Assembly: GCF_918797505.1 (NCBI RefSeq)
Contig: NC_092802.1
Location: 15,769,883-15,833,882, forward strand
Direction: 5' to 3'
Source of the DNA: Bemisia tabaci
Lineage: Eukaryota; Arthropoda; Insecta; Hemiptera; Aleyrodidae
Length of the DNA stretch: 64,000 bases
The notes under the pieces were generated by a model. That model ran no database searches, was not told the origin of the DNA, and saw nothing but the letters and a program-made list of their open reading frames with translations. How positions within the stretch are numbered: position 1 is the stretch's first letter; every line of letters begins with the position of its first letter. Positions 24,001-35,294 of the stretch are shown here, one piece after another. The position numbers and the translations under genes were made by a program.

Positions 24001-27000
24001 ACATTTACATTTAATACATTTTATTGCCAAATTTGGCTGGCTAAGCTGCATAGATAATATTTAATGATTAAAAGACTGAGCAACAAGCCAAAATAAGCAA
24101 GAAATATTCGACAATTTTTTATTCCGAGTTCTCCCACTTAATGACCATCAAAAGTCCGTCACTTGATGGCACCGTGGCTCGGCGGGCGGCCGGCCAGCGC
24201 GGAACGCGCACTGGTGCCTACAAACCTAAGGGGATGCTTCACGCATTGCGCAATGCTTGAAGTATCCCCTTAGGTTTGTAGGCGCCAGTGCGCGTTTCCC
24301 GCCAGCACGCCGCTCGGCTCCGCTGTGTGTTAGTCTCCAATATTTAAACTCGTGGAGTAAAACTACATGTATATGAGAAAAAATATAAAACTTCCAAAAA
24401 AGTAGTTTACAAAAAAGTTTTTGTAAGTTTTATATTTTTTCTCATCTACATGTAGTTTGAAATATTACTTGTTTATTTTGGCTTGTAGCTCGATTTTCTA
24501 ATAAATAACTATGTTCTTTATACCTTTAATTAGGAAAAGGGGAAGACAGGAATCGTATTGCAGCAACAAAGCGTCGTGGTTAAAAAAACGTGTACTTTAA
24601 ATCTGCACACGCAGCATCATAGGGAAAGCAGCAGCCAATCAGAGTTCGTGAAGCGATCCCTCAAAAATTGATCAAGCCTCTCCCTGATTTGATGGAGTAT
24701 TCACTCATTGAATATAGTGGCGCGGCGTGAATGATCGATTATCGATATTTCCCCGTTTGAAGCTATGCTAAAGAATCGATTATTAAGGTGTTGGGTGCGA
24801 ACACCATATTCATCGATCATTTTCCATAAGTTTAAATGGCTTAACATTCGATATATCGCAAAGCACGCCACGCCACTGATTGAACCGAGCCGCGCAGAAA
24901 GTTGAATGGAATGGGATTTTAAATATGAATGAACGAATAGTGGGAATGTGAGGAGGGGGGGAGAGGGTACGGGTGGAGGGAGTATACGGCACGGAGGCGA
25001 GAGGGAAGCTTCAACGGCACGTTTTCGTTAGCGAACCGGACTTAATGGGACGGTTGTAACTCCGTCGTAATGTCGAGGCTTACCGCGCTGAAGTTCTAAA
25101 ATTGGCGTAATTTGCGATAAAAGTTTCTTTGTCCAAAGGATTTCAGCTTTCGATGAGAGCTACAGGAGTTTTGTTGGAACTTTATGAGTCCTAAACGGTA
25201 CGGGAACTCAGTGTTTTAACTCCGTGGCGATGAGTAAAACAAACTTATGAAAGCACCTAACTGACAGCGTTGTCTCGCAGGAAGATGAAAACAGACGCGA
25301 ATAAAATTGAATTTTAAGTTGTAGAAGTTTGCAAAAAAAAGTCAAAATACTCGCTTAAGATTTAAACCGAATTATACGTAGACTTGGATTCATTTTGAGA
25401 ACGAGAGAGGTTCAAAATTTTAATTTGCCACCAGAATCCGCCCTTATTTGGTAGTATCTTATTCCCTTCCCTAGAAATGTTCGATTCATTCACCCGATTG
25501 CAGTAAAATCTCCTTGACGAAACATGTAATGCGAATTTGAAGTTTAGACCCTGTTAAGTTATCTTTTTGATGTCTAAAGATCACGATACAATTGTAAAGG
25601 CAATTAAAAGTTTAGATAGTTCTAACCTTTGATATTTTCTCTTTAAGAGATGCGTCCTCAAGGAACGTTGAAATTTACGCTGTTCATTGCTGCGTTTTCA
25701 AAATCACGCGATGTACTTTCAGGCACTGTGCTAAAACAAATATCTCCTTAACCGCAGTTCGCTCCTACAATCGGAATTTTCTGGAAAAGCGTTTGCTTTC
25801 CCACTAAAAAAGATGATGGTCATTATTGCGCCTTCAAAATAACGCGATACAACTTCAGACATTTGGAAGTAAAAATATACATGCCTTCGACTGTTCTTTT
25901 ACGAAATCAATGTCCTAGAAAAGCATTTCGACGGTGTAAGTCGGCAATCACATAACTCGGTTTGTGACGTCGTAGACTTCCTGTCACACTTTATTTTTTA
26001 AACGGAAAACTACTCAACGGCAATTCTTTAAAACTGCCTTGATTTTTCTTCTCTGCGTGAAGAAAATTCTGCAAAAACTTCAAGGAATGATGCCAATTTG
26101 TTCTTTTTTTAAAAAAAACAAAGAGGCGGAGATTTTCAGACACTGCAAACGAGTTATATGGTTGTCGACTTACACCGTCGATTTGCCACTGATATGTTAG
26201 AAAAGGTGATGATCATTTTGCACCTTCAAAATCGCGCGATGCAATTTTAGGTACTTGGAAGTTCAAATATTTATCTTTTCGAACATCCGTTCCTTTTGCT
26301 GCGTTCTCATGGCCGGAGAACTGACGAGCGCACCCCATCTTTCCCCCTGCACATAGTTCTGTTCATTGGCGGATCCAGCAAGTTGGCAACACCGGATTTC
26401 CTCCATTGAAACCTATGAAAATGTATCGATTCTTGGAGGGGCCAGGTGCTCCGACAAAAATTGATTATTTAGCATAGGTTTAAATGCAGGAATTCGGTGT
26501 TGCCAAATTGCTGGATCCGCCTATGGTCCTGTTTGGTAGAAATACGTCCTATTGAAAAAGATGATGGTCATCATCGCGCCCTAATGAGTAAAGGATTGGA
26601 TAATATTCCTCGTGTCTTTTTTTGTGTGGAACAGGAAGCAGGCGGCTCGGATTCGATGTACGATAGTGATTACACGGACGCAGAAACGGAGCACATCCCG
26701 CTGCACCCGCCCGGGAAAGAGAGAGAGACGAGCGAGGAGGACCACGAAAGGCCCGACTCCGGCGAAGTTGACGGCGAATGGGGTACGTCATTAAATGAAT
26801 TACATCCCCGATTTCCCGGCTATCGATCGCATCTCCTTCATCAAAATTTCATGCCGCCAGGGCCCATTCCAAATCCGCCGTGTTGAGGAAAAACGCCGTA
26901 TGAACATTCGAGTTCTACATATGGTGTTGCATTTTGTCGGTACCCTCACGAAAGAACGTGCCTAATTTTCGATGTTGCCAAATTTCCCCTCGTAATTTGC

Positions 27001-28683
27001 ATTTTAATATGATCTTTAGAATTACCAACTGCAAATCTCACTTATTTTGGCTCAAATTAGACAAATTTGGACAAAAACGGCACAGGTGCAATGTGCATCC
27101 TTGTCTTGTATACTAGGATGTACCTAAAAACGAATTCTTTGCACTGAAAAAAAAAATCTCGGTGTATTTACTAAGAAAAGGGTAAAATTACCAAGAATTC
27201 CGGGTTCTGTTTGATCCCAGTTTTTTCTTGGTAAAATTACCATTTATGTAATTGGTAATTTTACCAAGAATCTCGGTAAAATTATTGAACTTTCTCGGTA
27301 ATTTTACTGGACCTTGGTAAAAACGCCAATATTTTTTATCGACTGCGGTAGAATTACCGAGATAAAATAGCGAAGTTACCGGGAATCGATTACCAATAAA
27401 AGTGGTATTCATACCTGAAAAAAAAAAAAACAGTAAAAATACAGATTTTTAAGTAAGCTTACCAGTCTGTCTTGGTAAAATTACCAAGAATTGGTAAAAA
27501 AAGTGAGGTGGTAAGGATACCAATGGACCTTGGTAAAAACGCCGAGAATTTTTTTCAGTGTACCCTCACGAAAGAACGTGCCTAATTTTCAATGTTGCCA
27601 AATTTCCCCTCGTAATTTGCATTTTACTATGTAAATCTTCAGAATTATCAACTGCAAATTTCACTTCTTTTGGCTCAAATTAGACAAAATTTGGACAAAA
27701 ACAGCACAGGTATATCCTTGTCTTTTATACTAGGATGTACCTAAAAACGAGTTCCTCGGTCCGGTAAATGACTATTTATGAATCGGTCAGTTGCGCTGGT
27801 CACAGAACTGTATTTTGACGTTTGATGATATGGTAGATCAGCTGAAATAATAAGATCAGCCCAAACAGCAACCTTCTACGTTCAATATTAACTGAGATAT
27901 CGCGCTTTGAAAAGTTCGGTTTATGACGTCATCCGCCGCGGTAGTGCCACCTTTGGTTTCTTTCGCCGCGGTAGTGCCACCCTTGGTTTCTTCCACCGTG
28001 CTTCCATCAGTCAGTGTGACGCACATTTGTGCCAGTTACTCAACGTGAAACTCGGATGAAAACAAGGTGGAAGAAATCAAAAGTGTCACTACCGCGGTGG
28101 ATGACGTCAAAAACCCGACTTTTCAAAGCGCGATATCTCGGTTAATATCGAACGCAGAAAGTTGTCGTTTTGATAGATTTTATTATTTTTTGCTGATCCA
28201 GAATAGAGTCCCTTTATACTGAGAGTCAAGACAATTCGGCTCATGGATGTCACAAACGGGAATAAAGATTACAGAAATTGAACGTTTTTCGTAATCTTTG
28301 ATCGGCCCATTCTCAAATGCCTTTCTCCGTTCCTCCTCTCATTCCATTTGTTCCTTGCCGAACCCGTAATTCCCTGGTCCATTCCAGATTATAATCTTTG
28401 CAATTGGTGAAAATGTAATCTTTATTCCCGTTTGTGACACTGTGGAGGCCTAAAATACGGGAACCAATCAGAAATGGATTCAAATTGTCTTGACTCTCAG
28501 TATAAAGGTACCCAGAAGAATCAAACATCAAAACACGATTCTGTGACCAGCGCAACTGCCCCATTCTTCTATCATTACAATTTTTAAAAGAGCAACCAAA
28601 GAATTAAAGTTCTATTGTAATAATGTCGATATTTTTTTGGCTGTCCAATGAAGTGAAATTGCTCTTAAAATTAATTTAACCAT

Positions 28684-28752
<69 letters not shown>

Positions 28753-31700
28753 TAACGATTTTAACTTTTGTTGGTGTGTTGACAGCCATGTTAGAACAGG
28801 AGCGGCAAAGGATAGAGCAACTGACGGCAGGATGGGATGATCCAACGAAAGTAGATTGGGGAGACGCTGACACCGCAGACGTTGCCGACACAGAGACGTA
28901 TCCTATGCCTCAGGTGGAACCAGGAAGTGTTTACAAATGTATAGCACTCTACTCCTACACCGTAAGTTTACCTTTTTTACATCGATTTTTAGCATGATCT
29001 TAGGTGTTGGTTCCTGTCGTCATTCAACGGTGGAGAGTGTGGATTCAATGGGCATGAATCGACCGAAAAATAAACTCAACTTTTTCAATTCGGCATCTAA
29101 TATCTAAAAGAAATTTTATTTAGGTAAAACGTAACTACTACAAGAATACGTCTTGTATCTATTTAAGTGATTTAAATAAACTAAACAAATCAAATATCCA
29201 AATTTCATCCAAATCAATATCTCATCAAATATCCAAAGTAACGTTAGATAATCATTATCTAAGAAGAGGAATTAAAAAACAAGCAGGAAGCTCCGACGCA
29301 TTGGCGTCGGAGAGCGGCTCTGGGGGCAGTAGTTGTAGTCAAGAATGAGGGCCTAGACACATTTTGTCATTGATGTACAATCCGACAACTGTCGATTCAT
29401 GTTTTGTAACTTAGCAGATTTACGTAGCCGGTGTATAAATGTGTATTGGGCTTTGATATGGCGAATACATGGCATTATCACTTGTTGTATACTTTTAATT
29501 TTGAAAGCTCTTTGGAGGTCCGCTTCCTAAAAAATCTCTGGTTGATAAGTCGTTTAGCGAGGCTGCAAAAAATTTGCATTTTTATATCTGAAAGTGTAGG
29601 TATTGGTTTTTTGTATAATTGTTTTTTTGGATTGCTGGAAAAGTAACGCATACTTCTATAATTTAGGACTGAGTCAGGGAAATATAAGGTTCGTTAAATA
29701 GTAAATATTCCTAGTACCGTGTGACACTATTGTTAACGAAAAGTTTTTGCAACTTGTCAAAGAGGTTGTTGAATGATCTTCGAATAACTTTTGATGAGCT
29801 AGAGGTAATGGTTCTATCTGCAGCTCGTGGACTTCTGTACGATATTGTCCAGAATCATCTGAATTTTCAAAAAGTGTCCGCTTGTTCGATACCCAATTTG
29901 CTCATTCATGCATACAAGGAGAAGCGCATGAAAGCTTTAGCAGACATTTTGGAGATGAATCAAGAATTAGATGAAGAATTTATGACTTAAATCACGGCAC
30001 CTTAATCACGGGACCTTAATTACGGCAACTATTTATTGTCCATGAGATGCAGATGGTTCCATTTCCCTAGCTCATCAAAAGGTATTCGAAGATCAATTTC
30101 ATCAGCCACCCGTACGAACCACGTTTCTAGTGACCCGTACTTGCTTCGCACGTATGAAACATACAATCAGAGAAAACAGAATTCATCTTACAATAATCAA
30201 TAATCAGTAGGACATGAATCGTTGCGATGTATAATACGACATTATAATGCGGCATTACTATTGTAATTCATTTTAATGGATTAGGGGCATTATAAATCAT
30301 TATTGCCACGTCGGAATGAAATGTTGTAGACTGAATTGAAAAGCATGTTGGCAAAATTTATTATAAAAATAGTATAACATGTAGGTACATAACATAAAGG
30401 TAATACAAATTAAATGATTAGAGCGTGTATATTTCATTACATTATAGGTATATTACAATCATTTTTGTCATTGTTGGAAATTTTGATAGTTTGAAATTTG
30501 ATAGTTGATAGTGTGTTGAGAGTTGAAAATTTGGTTATTTTATTTAGTTAAGGTGATTCAATAGACGCCATATTTTGTGTCAGAATGGCATGCGACATAT
30601 CCCATCAATTGGTTCCATTTTTTCATTTACTCATCATTTTTCTCCAATTTTAAGTTTCGCAATTCTGTTTTCAGGAGACTAAAGCACTCACTTATCAATT
30701 TGTATATTTATATTGAGTTAAGGGTAGAGACGTATTCCTCACCGGAATTGAGGAATGGAGGTGTTACAGTAAGTCCGGCATTAGGTTCCATTTCGACATC
30801 AGCGACGATCAACGCTACGATACTGGAAGCCAGTCTTCCGATATTAAATCCCTAGCGGGGAAGAAAAAAAATGCCTAGATTTCGCTAAAAATCCCTAAAT
30901 CCCCAGATTTGCTCAAATATACTTAAAAAATCCCTAGATTTTGCAAAAAGCGCCATTTTTAACGAAGAATCATGATGTCATTCGATGTAGCGATTTGCAA
31001 TATTTAAATCTGATTGGCTCGTTTGAATTTTGGCGCTCTCTGAAAGCAGTGCTAATCCAGACCAATAAAATGAAAGAATATTAGTTGATTTCTTATTATT
31101 AACAGGTTGAATGCAGTTGAATGTCAAGTACATCGAAGGACGCAATCGTTTTAATTTCCGGCTTATTTGCGGGGAAAATAGTGTTGCCAAAAAGGCCTAC
31201 AAAATATAGATGAAAAAATGTTTTCGATTGTCGAAGCTAGAATTGAGGTTAAAAAGTTGATTTTTGGTAACTTTACCTCATCAAAAAAAAATCCCTAGAT
31301 TTCCTGAAAAATCCCTAAATCCCTGGAAATTCCGGAAAATCCCTAAATCTAGGGATAAACCCTTAGACATCGGATGGCTGTTGGAAGCATTAGAGTCAAC
31401 ATTTGAAACGCTGCTGCAGAATTTGCCGGGAGTATAATCGAGTGTTGAAAGTCAGTAGAATTGAACAATGTAATAATTGCTTTCCGAAATAAGCGTTATA
31501 ATAAAAAAACCACGAATCTGAACTGTTAATACTGGAACACACCTTCTGTAAATGTACCTTGCGAGAGATAAGTAAAAAAATAGATGTACTGGAGGAGAAG
31601 TGCTTCTCCACAGAGTTTGAAGAAGGAAAAAAAATGCCCAAATTTACTTACTTCAGCATTTTCGGCAAAATCACTGCAATTTCCGAACCTTTTTCTGGCC

Positions 31701-33884
31701 AGGGGCCAAAATTAAATGATTATGAAGGGCCACTTAGATGTTGTAGATAAAAATAGGACTGTTGAAAAAGTCGCCGTTTTCAATAAATATGTTCCCGGAA
31801 TGGAAAAAACAGCTCACAAATAAAAGCAAATTGCCATAGAAACTTCTTCACGAAATCACACACACAACGAAGAACGAGGCGCTACAGACGAGTCCGTCCA
31901 GGACAAGTTAAAAAATTCCCATGAGCCGAGTGCCGTAGGTTAAGGGCCCGTTCGCCAAAACTAATCGGAACTGTATGAATGAATTGCTCCTTTTAAAAAT
32001 CAAAACAATATCGAATTGCGATATATTACACAGTTAAGATAGGGCTATGTCCTGTCGTAAGCGGCGACATACAGTCGATATCATTTCAATAATCGCCCCA
32101 ATGGCCACGATAGTTGTTAGACGTTTACGGTTTCCCTGGTAACCTTTGTTTGCTATCAGCTGATATCGAGTAATTAACTAGGAAGCTCCAACCCAGTGGT
32201 TAAAGCTTCCTTAACCGCGAAAACTTTAAAATTCAAATTTTCAAATTTTGAACGTAAAGTACATTTTTTCCATCACGAGATAAAAGCACAAACAAGTTTT
32301 GAATTATTGACTGTATCACCATGATTCCAAAAATACAATACACAACATAGCATTGACTAACAATAAAACAGTAGGCAATAAAATAAAGTCATGACAAGGA
32401 ACATAGCCGAAAATGGCGCCGATTCCCATCAACCAACGCGCGGTCTCTACAATGTAACATGCTGCATTGATACTCCCCAGCTGGGACCGTCCGGAATAGC
32501 AGCTCTAGTGCAAGCACCAGAGCCGCTAATTCTCTGTCTTCTTTTAGAAATTTTAAAACACATAAGTTACTAATTTAATTACTTATAACATCCTTTCTTT
32601 CGCACTCCATCCACACTTTCATTCACACCTCACAGATTTCCACTTACAATGTGAATCTTAATGCGAGTTCAAAGGTCTCCCACATCGAAAAGAAAGATGT
32701 TAAAAAATTGCGCGAGAACTCTTGGATGTTATCATCAACACTCAGGTGTTAAAGTAGCATTCTAGGATGTTACTTTAACAACAGAGTGTTATTGACAACA
32801 TCCAAGAGTTGTCAGCATTTTAAGCTAATTGTCTAGCTGATTGCTTGTGTCGTCAGCTATTCTCGAGTTGTAGCAAAGTAGCATTCTAGGATGTAAAAGT
32901 AACATCCTAGGATGCTACCTTAACAACAGAGTGTTAATGATAACATCCAAGAGTTGTCGCACATTTTTTTAACATTTGTGGTGTTACCACACGGAGAAAA
33001 AAACCTCGTGCGTGGGACCCGAAGTTTAGGTCATAATGGATCTCTGAAGTTTTCAGATTGAGCATCTGAACATTTTAGATCTAGCTGTCGTGGTTCGGAT
33101 CACACATCTGAAACCTCAGTTCTTACATCTGAAGTACTTCAGATGTGAGAATCGAAGTTTTTCGGATGTGAAAACCGGAGTACTTCCGATGTAAGAACTG
33201 AAGTTTCAGATGTGTGATCCGAACCTCGACAGCTTGATCTAAAGTGTTCGGATGCTCAATCCGAAAACTTCAGAGATCCATATGACCTAAACTTCGGGTC
33301 CCGTGCACAGCACCTTTTTTTTGGTGCACCTTTGTAAACTTTTCACTAAAACTTCACTATGTAAGAGGTTAATATCCGTACATTGCGGACGGTTACAGGC
33401 GCAGAACCCGGACGAGCTCTCGATACTCCCCCCTACTCCCCCCTACTCCCCCCCTACTCCCCCCTACTCCCCCTACTCCCCCTACTCCCCCTACTCCCCC
33501 TACTCCCCCCTACTCCCCCTACTCCCCCTACTCCCCCCTACTTCTCCCCCTACTCCCTCCCCTAAATCCGCCTACGTCTCATGAGCCTCCATAGGGCCGT
33601 TTTGATAGGGTAATTTTACAATTGGGCATCTAATATCCGTACATTGCGGACGTTTACAGGCGCAGAACCCGGACGAGCTCTCGATAATCGAGAACGAGCA
33701 GCTGGAGGTGGTGGGAGAGGGGGACGGGGACGGGTGGCTGCGGGCGCGGAACTACCGCGGCGAGGAGGGCTTCGTGCCGCACAACTACCTGGACGTGGAG
33801 TGGCAGCCGGCGACGGGCCTGGCCGGGCCGCAGCTCCAGACGCAGATCTCCTTCTCCTCGGTCGACTACACCATCGACGAGCAA

Positions 33885-33916
<32 letters not shown>

Positions 33917-35234
33917 GCAGGAACCCGAGTCCGAGCAGAGCGCCGCCACCACCGTCACCACCCGCGAGGCACACCGCCCCGCAAACATAGGTCAGTCCCG
34001 CTGTTCTATTCCATGTTCGTCAAAAGTTCTGGGATTCCTTTTAGATTTTGTGCCAAAGTGCCGAGAAAGTTCCGGAACATTTCGGGAATAACATAAGTTC
34101 CGGGAGAAATTCAGAAAAATTTCAAAAGTTCCGGGATTCCTTTTAGATTTTGTTCAAAAGGTTCGAGAAAGTTCCGGAAAATGCGAAAGATCCGGAAAAT
34201 TTTGGGAATTATATAAGTTTCGGGATTCTGTTTAGATTTTGTTCCGAAATGCCGAGAAAGTTCCGGAAAATGGAAAGTATCTGGAACATTTTGGGAATTA
34301 TGAAAGTTCCGCGAGACATTCAGAAAAATTTCCAAAGTTCCGGGATTCTTCTTAGATTTTTTTCCAAAGTGCCGGGAAAGTTCCGTAAAATTTTGGGAAT
34401 TATATGAGTTTCGGGATTTCTTTTAGATTTTTTCAAAATTTCCGGGAAATGCAGAAGATCCAGAACATTTTGGGAATTATATGAGTTCCGGGATTCCTTT
34501 TAGATTTTGTTCCAAAGTGCCGAGAAAGTTCCGGGAAATGTAAAAGATCCGGAACATTTTGGGTATTATAAAAGTTCAGGGATTCGAAATTTTTTTATTC
34601 CGAGGTCTCCCACTTAATGACCGTCAAAAGCTCTGGGATTATCCTTTTAGATTTTTCAAAAGTCCAGAAAATGCAAAAGATGCGGAACATTTCGGGAATT
34701 ATAAAAGTTCCGGGATTCAAAACTTTTTTATCCCGAGTTCCTTCACTTAATGACCGTCAAAAGTCCGTCACTCAACGGCACCGTGGCTCGGCGGCCGGCC
34801 GGCTAGCGCGGAGCGCGCACTGGCGCCTACAAACCTAAGGGCATACTTCACGCATTGCGCAATGCGTGACGTATCCCCTTAGGTTTGTAGGCGCCAGTGC
34901 GAGTTTCCCGCTAGCAGCACGCCGGCCGCTCCGCTCTGTGTTAATATACAATATTTAAACTCGTGGAGTCAGCATTTTTCAACTCATGATTTTGAAATAT
35001 TTGCGTACATGAAATAGCGTGTGTTTATACATGAATTTCTAGGTGATAGCTAATTATAAAGATGTCAGAAAATATATTGTTTCTGAGGAATTTCTGAATA
35101 TCACTGTTAAACACTCAGCAATTGAAAACTAACACATTTTTTATTTTTCGATCGGCATGTGTTGAAATTAATTTTTTTGAGGTACAAATCACATTTGACA
35201 CGCACCATAAGCTAAAACGCAGCTTCTGTATGCA

Positions 35235-35294
<60 letters not shown>

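Larger units (their letters stand above)
22824..25927. other. nwk intron, no exon recognised apart from listed repeats
   Basis: 22840-23040 repeats TTCCCGGAACTTTTGA words, akin to the array at 34023. 23250-23640 holds a foldback fragment and a meaningless minus-strand frame. 24950-25900 is unique. Confidence 0.55.

Noticed and set aside
28612..28891. Minus-strand poly-Phe proteins
   Set aside because: Translation of the 61-nt A tract and antisense of the nwk exon.
33303..33584. Proline/tyrosine/serine-rich protein
   Set aside because: Translation of the CTCCCCCTA minisatellite following the broken exon copy.
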